A stretch of DNA of 64,000 nucleotides from Microcystis aeruginosa NIES-4325 (GCF_008974145.1 NZ_BJKP01000010.1:46499-110498), one strand, 5' to 3'; numbered from the stretch's first letter, positions 28,649-38,635 are shown. The notes: generated by a model not told the origin, from the sequence alone. Made by a program: numbers and translations.

Positions 28649-29392
28649 CTAGTTGGCAATATGGACTGGTTGTGCTTGCAGAGATTCGACTAAACCGCGC
28701 ACGGCTGCCACCATAGCCACTTCATTATCCAATTGATTGATCGCCGAACCAACACCGATACCGGCCGCTCCAGCAGCGATCGCCATAGGAGCAGTGACAA
28801 TGGATAAACCGGAAGCGCAGAGGACAGGAACCTTAACCGCGTGGGAAATAGCGTGGGCTGCCGCTAAAGTCGGGGCGGCTTTTTCAATCAGTCCCAAAAT
28901 ACCGGCGTGACGGGGTTGACTGCTAGTGCCGCCTTCGGTTTGAATAATGTCAGCACCCTGACTAACTAACGCTTCCGCTAGTCTCACCTGTTGATCGAGG
29001 GGTAGGAGATGGGGAACTGTCACAGACAGGGTAATTTCGGGCAGTAAGTCGCGAGTTTGACGGGTGAGGGCTAAAACTTCCGCCGCTTCAAAAATGCGTC
29101 CTTGAGCATAAAAACTATCGAAATTACCGATCTCAATTAAATCGGCTCCCGCGTCCACTGCCATCACCAACAATTCTGGTTCAACGGCCGATACACATAC
29201 GGGTAAATTTGTCAATGCTTTTACCGCCCGAATTAGGTCAGCATTAGCGGCAATATCGACAAAAGTTGCTCCTCCGGCCGTAGCGGCTTTAACTACTGAG
29301 AGAACCTGCGAGCGATCAAAATTATTTAACCCACTGATCACTTTCAGGGCATGACGACGGGCGAAGGCTTGCTGTAAGGCAAAATTGATCAT
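28649..29392 (-). CDS. ycf23: Ycf23 / DUF561 TIM-barrel protein
   Basis: A 247-residue (beta/alpha)8 protein, the Ycf23/DUF561 family found in cyanobacteria and red-lineage plastid genomes. Typical segments are ALKVISGLNNFDR at the N-terminus, ATFVDIAANADLIR, PVCVSAVEP, ADLIEIGNFDSFY, GADIIQTEGGTSS and PVLCASGLSIVTAPMAIAAGAAGIGVGSA with a phosphate-binding-like glycine loop. It is cytosolic with no assigned reaction. ATG 29392 is preferred to an upstream start at 29434 that adds a basic stretch. Confidence 0.9.
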   Translation of the reverse strand: MINFALQQAFARRHALKVISGLNNFDRSQVLSVVKAATAGGATFVDIAANADLIRAVKALTNLPVCVSAVEPELLVMAVDAGADLIEIGNFDSFYAQGRIFEAAEVLALTRQTRDLLPEITLSVTVPHLLPLDQQVRLAEALVSQGADIIQTEGGTSSQPRHAGILGLIEKAAPTLAAAHAISHAVKVPVLCASGLSIVTAPMAIAAGAAGIGVGSAINQLDNEVAMVAAVRGLVESLQAQPVHIAN

Positions 29393-29484
29393 TAATCTAC
29401 ACCTATCTGGAATTCTCAACAAACATTTTCCCACCTTCTCGCTGATCAGATGGTGGAATTTGAGAATTCTTAGGGAAATTTTCT

Positions 29485-29652
29485 TTAATTTAGGTGTTGA
29501 TTCTCTTTGTTTTTGCGCTTGAGGTTTTGCAGTTGTTGCAGCAGTACCTCGATTTCCGCTTCTAAATGCAGGTATTTAACCTGTTGGTCAGCTTGGTAGG
29601 TGGTGCGAATCTGTTTCATGGCGGAGGATTCCTTAGTTAGTACAGTTGTCAT
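29485..29652 (-). CDS. Small coiled-coil protein, 55 residues
   Basis: ATG 29652 to TAA 29485. The product begins MTTVLTKESSAMKQIRTTYQ and continues with a heptad-like helix (VKYLHLEAEIEVLLQQLQNLK) ending in a basic and asparagine-rich tail. An internal Met (residue 12, preceded by a GGAGG-like box AGGAATCCTCCG) may be the true start, giving 44 residues. I recall similar short proteins in other cyanobacteria but know no function. It lies between ycf23 and glmU, on the same strand as ycf23. Confidence 0.6.
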   Translation of the reverse strand: MTTVLTKESSAMKQIRTTYQADQQVKYLHLEAEIEVLLQQLQNLKRKNKENQHLN

Positions 29653-29837
29653 AGCGGTATCTATAGAGTGCTAATTATGTTTAATTGTTTCAATTTGTAT
29701 ATAGTACCTTAACAATGTCTTAAAGAAAACCTTTTTATGGTAGTTTCTCAACTGGCACAGGAGCAAAGAGGGGAAAAATTCTTGCAGCCAAGGGGATCGG
29801 AGTGCGATATACTCAGTCGCGAACGATATTGGCAAGC

Positions 29838-31187
29838 ATGACCATGGTAGCGGTAGCAATTTTAGCGGCGGGTAAGGGAACCCGAATGAAGTCCAGCCTT
29901 CCAAAAGTTTTACATCCCCTCGGCAGTCGATCGCTAGTGGAACGGGTCCTTAATGTCAGCGAATCCTTACATCCCCGGCGAAAACTGGTAATTATCGGTT
30001 ATCAAGGGCAACAGGTGCGAAATACTCTACAGCATCTTGAGGATATCGAATTTGTCGAACAAAAGGAACAGTTAGGCACTGGCCATGCTATTCAGCAGTT
30101 AATCCCCCATTTAGAGAACTTTCAGGGGGATTTGTTGGTCTTAAATGGCGATGTTCCCCTGTTGCGTCCCGAAACCTTGCAAAATCTTCTCCAGATTCAT
30201 CAAGACCATGGTAACGCTGCCACCCTGTTAACTGCTAACCTTCCTAACCCGAAAGGTTACGGTCGAGTTTTTTGTGATGGCAATAATCTCGTTAAGGAGA
30301 TTGTGGAAGAAAGAGACTGTACCGATGGCCAACGACAAAACCACCGGATTAATGGGGGTATATACTGCTTTAATTGGTCAAAATTAGCGGCGATACTGCC
30401 TAATTTAACGCCCAATAACGATCAAGGTGAATATTATCTCACGGATGTGGTCAATTTTCTCGATCCCGTCATGGCTGTGGATGTGGAGGATTGTTTAGAA
30501 ATTAGCGGCATCAATGATCGCAAACAATTGGCCGCCGCCTATGATATCCTGCAAACTAGAGTCAAAGATGATTGGATGGCCGCCGGAGTCACCATAATTA
30601 ACCCCGATAGTGTCACCATTGAGGATACTGTCATCCTCAGTGCCGATGTGATTATTGAACCCCAAACCCATCTGCGCGGTGAGACGATCATCGCTTCTGG
30701 TTGTCGTATAGGTCCTGGGAGTTTAATCGAAAATAGTCGCATAGGCAGCGATGTAACGGTCTTATTTTCGGTTATTTCTGATAGTCAGGTGGATTCTGGT
30801 TGTCGCATCGGTCCTTATGCTCATTTGCGCGGAGAAGCGAAAATTGGGGCTAATTGTCGAGTCGGTAATTTTGTTGAAATTAAAAAAAGTGATATCGGCA
30901 ATAAAACCAATATTGCCCATTTATCCTATCTGGGAGATGCCACTTTAGGGGAAAAAGTTAATGTTGGTGCGGGAACAATTACTGCTAATTACGATGGCGT
31001 GAAAAAACACCAAACTATGATCGGCAGTGGCACAAAAACTGGGGCAAATAGTGTTTTAGTGGCTCCTCTAGAGTTAGGAAAAAATGTCACCGTGGCTGCG
31101 GGTTCAACTATCACTAAAAATGTCCCCGATAACGCTTTAGTTATTGCTCGGGAACGTCAGCGTGTGATCGAAAATTGGTCAAATTAG
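29838..31187 (+). CDS. glmU: Bifunctional N-acetylglucosamine-1-P uridylyltransferase / GlcN-1-P acetyltransferase
   Basis: About 449 residues. The N-terminal uridylyltransferase domain has [20 protein letters not shown] and [12 protein letters not shown]. The C-terminal half is a left-handed beta-helix of hexapeptide repeats ([33 protein letters not shown]) with the acetyltransferase segment [14 protein letters not shown]. It makes UDP-GlcNAc from GlcN-1-P for peptidoglycan and outer-membrane synthesis in the cytosol. Start candidates are ATG 29838 and ATG 29844; homologues usually begin at the second (MVAVAIL). Confidence 0.95.
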   Translation: MTMVAVAILAAGKGTRMKSSLPKVLHPLGSRSLVERVLNVSESLHPRRKLVIIGYQGQQVRNTLQHLEDIEFVEQKEQLGTGHAIQQLIPHLENFQGDLLVLNGDVPLLRPETLQNLLQIHQDHGNAATLLTANLPNPKGYGRVFCDGNNLVKEIVEERDCTDGQRQNHRINGGIYCFNWSKLAAILPNLTPNNDQGEYYLTDVVNFLDPVMAVDVEDCLEISGINDRKQLAAAYDILQTRVKDDWMAAGVTIINPDSVTIEDTVILSADVIIEPQTHLRGETIIASGCRIGPGSLIENSRIGSDVTVLFSVISDSQVDSGCRIGPYAHLRGEAKIGANCRVGNFVEIKKSDIGNKTNIAHLSYLGDATLGEKVNVGAGTITANYDGVKKHQTMIGSGTKTGANSVLVAPLELGKNVTVAAGSTITKNVPDNALVIARERQRVIENWSN

Positions 31188-31203
31188 TTTCAGTAGGTTA
31201 TGG

Positions 31204-31262
31204 CAGTTATCAGTTATCAGTTATCAGTTATCAGACGTGAGTTGTCAGTTCACTGATTACTG
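31204..31262. repeat. Heptamer repeat (CAGTTAT)4 plus conserved flank
   Basis: Four tandem CAGTTAT units (31204-31231), then ACGTGAGTT and CACTGATTACTG. The same arrangement, heptamers followed by RYGTGAGTT and a CTGATTACTG arm, occurs at 45392-45446. Both lie just after a gene stop codon. Confidence 0.8.
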
Positions 31263-31356
31263 TTTGCTGATACTGATTAAGGCGTTAAATTTGCGCAATG
31301 AAGCATGAAATGCTATAAAAATCTCAGTCCTCCCTATAGAAAAGAGTAGAAACTTT

Positions 31357-31938
31357 ATGGCACGCACCGAGTCCACAATGTTAGATTTGGGGACAAAAGC
31401 TCCCAGTTTTGCCTTACCCGATGTGGTTTCGGGTGAAACTATCTCTCTGGACAGCTTTGCGGCTAAAACCGCTCTGTTAGTCATCTTCCTCTGTGAACAT
31501 TGTCCCTTTGTTAAACACATTCAAGAAGAACTTGCCCGTCTAGGTCGCGATTATGCTAACACCAATCTGGGCATCCTCGCCATTAGTTCTAATGATGTGG
31601 AGAAATATCCCGATGATTCGCCCGAAAATTTGAAAAAAATGGCGATAACTCTTGACTTTAAATTCAATTTATGCTATGACGAAAGCCAAGAAGTGGCGAA
31701 AGCTTACACGGCAGCCTGTACTCCCGATTTTTTCCTCTTTGATAGTCAGCGTATTCTAGTCTATCGCGGTCAATTGGATGATAGTCGTCCTAGTAATGGC
31801 GTACCGGTGACAGGCAAAGATCTCCGTGCCGCTATTGACAAGGTTTTAACCGGTCAACCGGTGCCGACGGAGCAAAAACCCAGTTTAGGCTGTAATATCA
31901 AATGGAAACCGGGTAATGAACCACCCTATTATGGTTAA
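31357..31938 (+). CDS. Thioredoxin-like redox protein with CxxC
   Basis: A 193-residue thioredoxin-fold protein of the AhpC/TSA-Redoxin type. The active-site region is IFLCEHCPFVKH (CxxC at about residues 47-50). GTKAPSFALPDVVSG at the N-terminus, LAISSNDVEKYPDDSPENLKK and ACTPDFFLFD with the cis-Pro strand complete the fold. It has no signal peptide, so it is probably cytosolic. The C-terminal GCNIKWKPGNEP is the conserved tail of this cyanobacterial family. It may act as a thiol reductase or peroxidase; the substrate is unknown. Confidence 0.85.
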   Translation: MARTESTMLDLGTKAPSFALPDVVSGETISLDSFAAKTALLVIFLCEHCPFVKHIQEELARLGRDYANTNLGILAISSNDVEKYPDDSPENLKKMAITLDFKFNLCYDESQEVAKAYTAACTPDFFLFDSQRILVYRGQLDDSRPSNGVPVTGKDLRAAIDKVLTGQPVPTEQKPSLGCNIKWKPGNEPPYYG

Positions 31939-31953
31939 TTGCCATCACCCCAA

Positions 31954-31982
31954 CCCCTCTTTCCTAGAAAGGGATAGAGGGG
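31954..31982. terminator. Bidirectional terminator-like hairpin
   Basis: Arms CCCCTCT and AGAGGGG around a 15-nt loop, between the convergent thioredoxin-like and kinase genes. It lacks a long T-run, so it is weak as an intrinsic terminator. Confidence 0.5.
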
Positions 31983-32059
31983 TGTAATACCCACCGACGA
32001 CCGACGACCGACTCCTAACCCCACCAACAAACTTTTTGCCGCAAACCCTACTTATGAGA

Positions 32060-33310
32060 CTATTTCAATAGCGTAACCGATTGCTGTGCTAATAAGGCAG
32101 TACCATAGGCTGCTTGATCCTGTTTAGATAAAAGCACGGGAACCCCTAAATGACGCTGACGAATTATTCTCCAAGTCGGATTTTTTGCCCCACCACCTGC
32201 ACTATCAACTCGCTCTAATTTATTGGCCCCCAATTCCTGTAAACGCTGATAACCTAAAGCTTCAATGCGGGCAATACTTTCTAGTAAACCATGCAAAAAT
32301 TCTAGAGTATTATCGGGGCGGGGAGTCAGTTTTGCGGGTAAAAAAGGATCATTAATGGGAAAGCGCTCGCCCGCTTTTAGTAGGGGATAATAATCTAAAT
32401 TACTTTCTTTTTCTCCATCTATTGCTAAACTATAATTTCTCAATTCTTCATGAGAAAAAAACTTCTTTAACACCGCTCCCCCCGTATTGGATGCCCCACC
32501 GGTTAACCACAAATTTCCTAAGCGATGACTATAGATGCCATAGTTACTATCATCAACTTTCTGGCTACTTAATAATTTTAAAACTAAAGTTGAACCTAAA
32601 GATGTCACCGCATCCCCTAAAGAATTAGCACCACTGGCTAAAAATGCCGCTATGCTGTCGGTGGTTCCCGTATAAATTAAACAATCTTTCGGGATAGCAA
32701 AACGAGTCACTAAATCCGGTTTAATAGTATCGATCGCTGTACCCGGTGCAAAAATTTGCGGTAACAAATTAAACATCGGTAAATTCTCTAACCAATCGGG
32801 ATAACAGAGATTTTCGAGATCATAACCTAACTTTAAGGCATTGTGATAATCACTGATTCCCAGTTTACCGTGCAGCAGAAATGCTAACCAATCCGCTTGC
32901 GAGAGAAAATAACGCGCTTGCGAAAAAATTTCTTGTTCACTCCACCAGAGTAATTTAGCTAAACTGGAGGTGGCACTAATCACGGGATGGTGAGGGGGTG
33001 CTATAGCTTTAATTGCTTCTAAAAATGCAATTCCTCGCCCGTCATTGTATAATATTGCCTCAGAAAGAGGATGACCGGAATTATCACATAATAACACCGT
33101 CGAGGAAGTGCCGTTAATAGCGATCGATTTAAGTTCTGAACGCACCGAATCCCTTAGATTATCCAATAAATAAAATAGGGCCTTTTGCCAATCCTGAAAA
33201 TTGGCATTAGTGAAGGGATAATGAACCTCAGCGACGATATTTTTGCTAGAATCAATAGCAATCGCTCGCGCTCCCGATGTGCCAAAATCAATACCTAAAG
33301 ATAAACTCAT
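32060..33310 (-). CDS. FGGY-family carbohydrate kinase
   Basis: A 416-residue sugar kinase. The N-terminal phosphate-binding motif LGIDFGTSGARAIAID and AIAINGTSSTVLLCD belong to the actin-like fold; TGTTDSIAAFLASG and SLGSTLVLKLL, then VDSAGGGAKNPTW, are FGGY signatures. It is shorter than classical xylulokinases (~480-500) and resembles the cyanobacterial/plant AtXK-1/SePSK group reported to act on ribulose. It phosphorylates a pentulose with ATP in the cytosol. Its ATG lies 2 nt from the start of the divergent tocopherol cyclase gene; a GTG at 33322 would make the genes overlap. Confidence 0.85.
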   Translation of the reverse strand: MSLSLGIDFGTSGARAIAIDSSKNIVAEVHYPFTNANFQDWQKALFYLLDNLRDSVRSELKSIAINGTSSTVLLCDNSGHPLSEAILYNDGRGIAFLEAIKAIAPPHHPVISATSSLAKLLWWSEQEIFSQARYFLSQADWLAFLLHGKLGISDYHNALKLGYDLENLCYPDWLENLPMFNLLPQIFAPGTAIDTIKPDLVTRFAIPKDCLIYTGTTDSIAAFLASGANSLGDAVTSLGSTLVLKLLSSQKVDDSNYGIYSHRLGNLWLTGGASNTGGAVLKKFFSHEELRNYSLAIDGEKESNLDYYPLLKAGERFPINDPFLPAKLTPRPDNTLEFLHGLLESIARIEALGYQRLQELGANKLERVDSAGGGAKNPTWRIIRQRHLGVPVLLSKQDQAAYGTALLAQQSVTLLK

Positions 33311-33312
33311 TG

Positions 33313-34371
33313 ATGTCTTCACAACCCCCTCATTCTGGCTACCATTGGGATGGTATCACTCCTCGATTCTTTGAAGGTTGGTACTTCCGAGTCATGATTC
33401 CGCAATTAGCCGACGGATTCGCCTTTATGTATTCTATTCAAGACCCAAGGGGCGGTCAAGTCAATAGCGGTGGAGCAGTACAAATTTTAGCCATAGAATC
33501 TAATTATCTTTGTCGCACTTTTCCCGATACGGATAAATTTTGGGCAAGTCGTCAGGAATTAGCTATCATCCATTGGGGAAAAACTAACTTAAAAACCCGT
33601 CCCCGCCTGCTTTCTCCGTCAGATTTTTTTGAGTCCATTCGAGAAGGTTATCAAGCAACAGCAAACCAGCAGCAAGGACGAATTTATGATCCCGTCACTG
33701 GAGAAATCTGTCAATGGGATTATCACGTTGAAACTAGGTACAGTTGGGGAGATAACAAGCGTCCACCCCAAGCAACAGCAGGAATATTATCTTATTTACC
33801 GATTTTTGACCCTGGTTGGCAGATTTTAACTGCTCATGGTTTAGCAACGGGAATGATTACCTATCGGGGAAAAAATTACCCATTTGAGAATGTACCTTTT
33901 TATAGCGAGAAAAATTGGGGTTATTCTTTCCCGGAAAAGTGGTTTTGGATTAATTGTAATGCTTTCCCTGAAAATCCCGATTTAACCTTAACCGCAGTGG
34001 GTTCTACCAGGAAAGTTCTCCACTGGACGGAATCGGTGGGAATTATCGGTATTCACTGGCAAAATCGCTTTTATAAGTTTGATATCTGGAATTCTCAACT
34101 AACTTGGACAGTGCAACCCTGGGGATACTGGGAAATGAGGGCAACCAACGAGAATTATACCATTGTCTTAATCGGTATCAGTGATCATCCTCCCGATCAC
34201 GTGCGTGTACCCACAGAAAAAGGTCTCTCTTTTGCTTGTCAAGATACCCTCAAAGGTAAATTATCGATAAAATTAGCTGATAGTCGCGGTAAAACCATTA
34301 TAAATGCCTCTAGTCGTCTAGCTGGCCTCGAAATTGGCGGTATTTGGCCATCAGCTTGGATTAAACAGTGA
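33313..34371 (+). CDS. Tocopherol cyclase (VTE1-like)
   Basis: A 352-residue tocopherol cyclase, closing the chromanol ring in vitamin E synthesis at the thylakoid or plastoglobule-like membrane. Diagnostic pieces are SGYHWDGITPRFFEGWYFRV, MYSIQDPRGG, YSEKNWGYSFPEKWFWINC and the C-terminal GLEIGGIWPS. Length fits the Slr1737 group. ATG 33313 gives the usual start; an earlier TTG/ATG-type start at 33277 would overlap the kinase. The promoter must lie within the kinase gene, since only 2 bp separate the start codons. Confidence 0.92.
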   Translation: MSSQPPHSGYHWDGITPRFFEGWYFRVMIPQLADGFAFMYSIQDPRGGQVNSGGAVQILAIESNYLCRTFPDTDKFWASRQELAIIHWGKTNLKTRPRLLSPSDFFESIREGYQATANQQQGRIYDPVTGEICQWDYHVETRYSWGDNKRPPQATAGILSYLPIFDPGWQILTAHGLATGMITYRGKNYPFENVPFYSEKNWGYSFPEKWFWINCNAFPENPDLTLTAVGSTRKVLHWTESVGIIGIHWQNRFYKFDIWNSQLTWTVQPWGYWEMRATNENYTIVLIGISDHPPDHVRVPTEKGLSFACQDTLKGKLSIKLADSRGKTIINASSRLAGLEIGGIWPSAWIKQ

Positions 34372-34392
34372 TTTAAATCACCATTACGACGG

Positions 34393-34453
34393 GAGAATAT
34401 CCAGTTATCTGGCTGCCTCTCAAGGTTGTCTGAGAGGCAGCCTCGATATTCTC
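34393..34453. terminator. Compound stem-loop between convergent genes
   Basis: An outer 9-bp stem GAGAATATC/GATATTCTC encloses a perfect 11-bp stem GCTGCCTCTCA/TGAGAGGCAGC with an 8-nt loop. It lies between tocopherol cyclase and the DsrE-like pseudogene and could terminate both transcripts or be a processing signal. Confidence 0.65.
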
Positions 34454-34467
34454 TGGAAGATGCTCGA

Positions 34468-34953
34468 TTACCAGCTAATTACTTTAACCGTTTCCTTAAA
34501 TAAATTTGCTTCTAGGGAATCGGGGGAACTTGTCACCACACCAGCAATTAGATCTTCGGGTTTTATGGCTGCTTGTTTCATACAGGAGGGACAAATTAAG
34601 ACTTTTCCCCCTTGACTGATGAAATCTACTAACATTGCTTGCAGGGTTTTACCGGTGATACCGTTACTGTGTTGAGGAATTGTCTTCGCGGCCAGGTGTA
34701 CCCCTGTAATATTCAAAAAAATAGTGGTTGAGTGACCTTTTTTTAGCATATTGGTAGCGACACCGATTGCCATGGCAGCTCGTCAAGGATCATCGGTGGT
34801 TAAATTAACAAATAAATCGGATTTTTGTTGACCGACAGCGATTATTGCTTCGTTAGTTTGTACTGGAGAAAGGGAAGGATTAGCCAAGACTGGAACCGAT
34901 GTAACTAAGGATAATCCGACAAGGGAACCAAGCGCTAAAGATTTTAATAACAT
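34468..34953 (-). pseudogene. Exported DsrE-family protein with in-frame TGA
   Basis: From ATG 34953 the product has a clear signal peptide (LALGSLVGLSLVTSVPVLA, then NPSLS), followed by IIAVGQQKSDLFVNLTTDDP, a TGA at 34783-34785, and AAMAIGVATNMLKKGHSTTIFLN in the same frame to the end at 34468. The whole would be 161 codons. The stop sits where DsrE-like proteins usually have DDPWRA, so TGG to TGA is the likely change. The CPSC motif (ICPSCMKQA) in the C-terminal part is the redox/sulfur-binding centre of the DsrE/DsrF fold. The gene is probably dead or recently inactivated; a product from internal ATG 34773 would lack the signal and first strand. Confidence 0.8.
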
Positions 34954-35095
34954 TTTCTTGTCCTCTTACTGCTGGGTACAATGAAAACATTTTCATTATG
35001 ATAACTTCTGAAAAATCTTGTCAACAGACAGCCCGTCAAACTTTAATTTTTGTTATCCGCAACAAAAATCATCTACTAATAAAAATGATAATTAT

Positions 35096-36775
35096 TTACT
35101 TTTCTAACATTTTATCTAATCTTTCCTGAATCAATAAAGCCATGGAAGAACGCAGAAAAAATAAACCAAATAACCCCGCTAGACTGAAGGGAATAATAGC
35201 TAGCTTGCTATAGTTGCTGTCCAATAAAAATATAGCTGAGATAATGCTAAATCCCAATAGACAGACATTAATTAATACTTTAATTCCTAGATAAATTGTT
35301 TTGAGAAGTCGTTCATTTTCCCGTGACTTAACTTGAAAAACTAAATTTCCTCGCTCGATTTTTTCCTCTAATTGACGGATCATTCTCTCGTTTTTATTAC
35401 CTTTTTGCCATTGTTGTTTAAGAAAAGTGCGCGCTTGATTAGCTAGGGTAAGCATGGTGTTGGTAGTTCCTCCAGATACCGCTAGACTTTTCACAAAAGG
35501 TTGACTAGCTGCTAATAAATTATACTGGGGATCTAAAGAGCGAGCAATCCCATCCAAAGTAGTGACAGATTTAATAATAAAAGTCATTTGGGGAGGTAAG
35601 CGAAAAGGTTGCTGTTTAAACATTAAATACACTTGATCGCTAATTTGTTCAAATGCCCTCACATCTACCGGTTTGTCGCGAAATTCATCTAAAAGAAACT
35701 GCAAGATATTTCGCACAGGTTGCAGATCTCTAACGGGTTCAATTAACCCCATATACACCAGAGTTTTTAATACTGTTTCCGTATCCTTTCTCAAGACAGC
35801 GAAAAAGGTTTCGATCATTTGATCTTTAGCAACAGATTTTACCTCGAACATCGTGCCAAAATCGTAGAAAATTAACTCCCCTTCCTGACTAACTGCCATA
35901 TTACCTGGATGAGGATCTGATTGGAAAAAACCATCCTGTAATAATTGTTTGAGATAGGAACAGATCCCCAGTTGAATAATCCCATCTACGTTAATACCAT
36001 TAGCTAGTAAAGTCTCTCGATCATCGACTTTAATCCCCGGCACATACTCCAAAGTTAACACCTTGCGGGTGGTATATTGCCAGTACACTAAAGGAACTTT
36101 TACCTGGGGATAATTCTTAAAATTTTCCCGAAAGCGATCAGCATTTTTGCCCTCATGAATATAATCGATTTCTTGAAAGAGTAGTTCAAAGAATTCTTGA
36201 TAGATAGCTTCTAAATTATATTTTTTCACCGCGGGGACAATATTTAACCAACGGGTGAGACGATGCAACAATTCAAAATCGAGATTAAATAGGCCTTCTA
36301 GATTCGGTCTTTGTACCTTAATAACGACTTCTTCCCCACTTAATAATCGCGCTCGATGCACTTGTCCTAAACTGGCACAAGCGAGGGGAGAAACAGTAAA
36401 ACTTTCAAATAAATTATCTATGGTTTGTCCTAATTCTGTTTCAATAACTCGGATCGCTTCTTGACTATTAAATTCGGGAACTCGATCCTGTAATTTGGTT
36501 AATTGTTCGATATATTCGAGCGGAATTAAATCTGCTCGCGTCGATAAAGATTGTCCAATTTTAATAAAAGTTGGTCCCAAATTCATGAGGTGATCTACTA
36601 ACCATTTCGCTCTCCTTTGCCGTTTTTTGCCCCTATTAGCCCCAGTTAAACGATCCCAGAGCAAAAAAGTCAAAAACTGCATTGTAAAGCTAAATATTTC
36701 CAATTGACGAATAATTGGCGATCTCAAGCTTTGCTGCCAATGTAAAGATTTGGGGGAATCAAAGGGAGTAAGCAT
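35096..36775 (-). CDS. ABC1/AarF/UbiB-family kinase-like protein
   Basis: A 559-residue atypical kinase of the ABC1 family, linked to quinone or prenyl-lipid metabolism in bacteria, mitochondria and plastids. Visible are the KxGQ signature (GPTFIKIGQSLSTRADLIP), LGQVHRARLLSGEEVVIKVQRP with the ATP-binding lysine, EIDYIHEGKNADRF, QSDPHPGNMAVSQEG as catalytic loop and FYDFGTMF as the metal-binding DFG. Two C-terminal hydrophobic segments (about residues 500-520 and 525-548) anchor it to a membrane. Tocopherol cyclase and crtH nearby fit a prenyl-lipid theme. (AGTTATT)4 lies directly upstream of the ATG. Confidence 0.92.
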   Translation of the reverse strand: MLTPFDSPKSLHWQQSLRSPIIRQLEIFSFTMQFLTFLLWDRLTGANRGKKRQRRAKWLVDHLMNLGPTFIKIGQSLSTRADLIPLEYIEQLTKLQDRVPEFNSQEAIRVIETELGQTIDNLFESFTVSPLACASLGQVHRARLLSGEEVVIKVQRPNLEGLFNLDFELLHRLTRWLNIVPAVKKYNLEAIYQEFFELLFQEIDYIHEGKNADRFRENFKNYPQVKVPLVYWQYTTRKVLTLEYVPGIKVDDRETLLANGINVDGIIQLGICSYLKQLLQDGFFQSDPHPGNMAVSQEGELIFYDFGTMFEVKSVAKDQMIETFFAVLRKDTETVLKTLVYMGLIEPVRDLQPVRNILQFLLDEFRDKPVDVRAFEQISDQVYLMFKQQPFRLPPQMTFIIKSVTTLDGIARSLDPQYNLLAASQPFVKSLAVSGGTTNTMLTLANQARTFLKQQWQKGNKNERMIRQLEEKIERGNLVFQVKSRENERLLKTIYLGIKVLINVCLLGFSIISAIFLLDSNYSKLAIIPFSLAGLFGLFFLRSSMALLIQERLDKMLEK

Positions 36776-36776
36776 C

Positions 36777-36804
36777 AGTTATTAGTTATTAGTTATTAGT
36801 TATT
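36777..36804. repeat. Heptamer repeat (AGTTATT)4
   Basis: Four exact tandem AGTTATT units beginning 1 bp upstream of the ABC1 kinase ATG (minus strand), i.e. exactly where its ribosome-binding site should be. Copy number change would move the leader. The rest of the gap to 37080 shows no gene. Confidence 0.85.
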
Positions 36805-37080
36805 AGTTTCTATTGGCTGCATTGGTGAGTAATTCCTCTAAAATGGCCAGGAGGTGTTAGGAGCCAGTTTCTAAATGGGCTGTTTTTTCAGCTAAATTAT
36901 TATTAATATCCACAGCGTTTCTCATAAAGATGAAGTGTAACCTAATTTGGTATCGAAGACCGACTCCTAACCCCAGTAAAAACTCCAGTAGCCAAAATGC
37001 AGCTCATCTATCTGAGAAACGCCCTCAAATATTCTCTACCTGTTGAAGAATTCGCCGGTAAAAAGCCTGATTTTCAGCCT

Positions 37081-38592
37081 TTAATCTCTGGGACGAGGCA
37101 AACCGAGATCTACCGCTAGACGATGACCGCAAGCAAAACCGGAAAAGGCCACCGCGTTTAATCCTTGACCGGGGAAGGTACTATCTCCCACACAATAAAG
37201 ATTAGGAATAGCTGTGCGATTAAAGGGCATTCCTAACAAGCCTAACAGTTTTCTTCGCGGTATTGGGCCGTAAGTGCCATCGATTCTATTCAAAAAGCGG
37301 CGATGGGTGCGGGCCGTGCCAATTTCGATATAATCTAATCCTGTATCTAGTTTGGGAAAGAGTTTTTTCAGGCGATCGATGAGACGATTAGCAGCGGCCT
37401 CTTTTTTCTGTTGATATTCTTGGGGGGGCAGTTTTTGCCATTGATCAATCCAGCTAGGGGTGAAAGTATGAATGATATGATGGTCCCGGGGTGCTAGGGA
37501 GGGATCGAGTAAGGTAGGAATAGAAACAAAGATAGTTCCCTGTTCTGCTTCCATATTTTCCCAATCTTCTAGTAAAATATGGTGACATTCGCTTCCTGAT
37601 GGTAACACATCGGCCTTGACTCCCAGATGTAAACTTAGGAAACTGGGGGATTTTTGATAGCGTTTTTGCCAATTTTTTTCACTGCGGGGGAGAGATTCCG
37701 GGGGGAGTAGTTTCTCGAAGGTATCCCAACGGGTGGCATTAGAAACAATCTTTTTAGCGTAATATTCCTTACCATTGGTCAATCTTACCCCGATCGCCCG
37801 TCCTGCATCTAAAATAATCTCAGCTACTCTCGCTTGATACTGGATTTCACCACCGGCTTTTTTCAATCCTGCGACTAACTTGAGGGCAATCTGTCCCACT
37901 CCCCCTCGAGGATAGTTAATTCCGCCGTAATGGCGATCGCTAAAGACCATCCCCGCATTAATCATCGGAGTGCGATCGGCGGGTACTACCGACCAACAAT
38001 AACACTCCATGTCGATAAATTTCAATAATTTCGGGTCTTTAATATATTTTCTGGCCACATCTCCCGCATTTTGGGGTAAATACTTGACCAATCCCAAACA
38101 GGATAAGGGATGCTGGAAAAAAACCCTAGTCAGATAGCGGGGTTCTTCCAGCGATAGTAAATCCATACTATTGAGGCAATTAAACACCTGCCAGCATTCA
38201 TCGTAAAAGCGCCGGATACCGGTTTTTTCTGCGGGAAAATGGCTAATTAATTCCTGTAAAAATTGTTCGTAGTCGCGATGAACTTTTAAGTCTAATCCGT
38301 CTGGGAGATGATAATGGATCTGGACGGGATCCGCAATGGTTTCGATACTCATATCCACCGCTGCCAAAGCCTTGGTTAGGAGGTTAGTCGTCCCCTTTTT
38401 GCCAAAACCAAAAATCATCGAAGCGCCCACATCAAAACGATAACCCTCTCGTTCAAAATAACCCGCGCTGCCCCCCGGAATCAGATAACTCTCTAAAACT
38501 AGGACTTTTGCCCCTTTTGCCGTTAATTGCGTCGCTGTCACCAATCCCCCGATTCCCGACCCAATCACGATCGCATCGTACTGATTACTCAT
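37081..38592 (-). CDS. crtH: Prolycopene/carotene cis-trans isomerase (CRTISO)
   Basis: A 503-residue FAD-dependent isomerase turning tetra-cis-lycopene into all-trans-lycopene in carotenoid synthesis. The dinucleotide motif is [21 protein letters not shown] (residues ~8-28, under the CrtI-like amine-oxidoreductase fold), followed by [21 protein letters not shown]. Other landmarks are [29 protein letters not shown] and [22 protein letters not shown] at the C-terminus. It is typical in length, and thylakoid-associated in cyanobacteria. The pattern separates it from CrtI, CrtP and CrtQ. Confidence 0.94.
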   Translation of the reverse strand: MSNQYDAIVIGSGIGGLVTATQLTAKGAKVLVLESYLIPGGSAGYFEREGYRFDVGASMIFGFGKKGTTNLLTKALAAVDMSIETIADPVQIHYHLPDGLDLKVHRDYEQFLQELISHFPAEKTGIRRFYDECWQVFNCLNSMDLLSLEEPRYLTRVFFQHPLSCLGLVKYLPQNAGDVARKYIKDPKLLKFIDMECYCWSVVPADRTPMINAGMVFSDRHYGGINYPRGGVGQIALKLVAGLKKAGGEIQYQARVAEIILDAGRAIGVRLTNGKEYYAKKIVSNATRWDTFEKLLPPESLPRSEKNWQKRYQKSPSFLSLHLGVKADVLPSGSECHHILLEDWENMEAEQGTIFVSIPTLLDPSLAPRDHHIIHTFTPSWIDQWQKLPPQEYQQKKEAAANRLIDRLKKLFPKLDTGLDYIEIGTARTHRRFLNRIDGTYGPIPRRKLLGLLGMPFNRTAIPNLYCVGDSTFPGQGLNAVAFSGFACGHRLAVDLGLPRPRD

Positions 38593-38635
38593 AACCCAAC
38601 TTTATAAATTTTTGTTTCAGTCTTCTATTGTAACC

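Noticed and set aside
36997-37119. Plus-strand frame starting MQLIYLRNALKYSLPV, vaguely like DUF4278
   Set aside because: It overlaps the crtH 3' end and loses similarity after ~20 residues.
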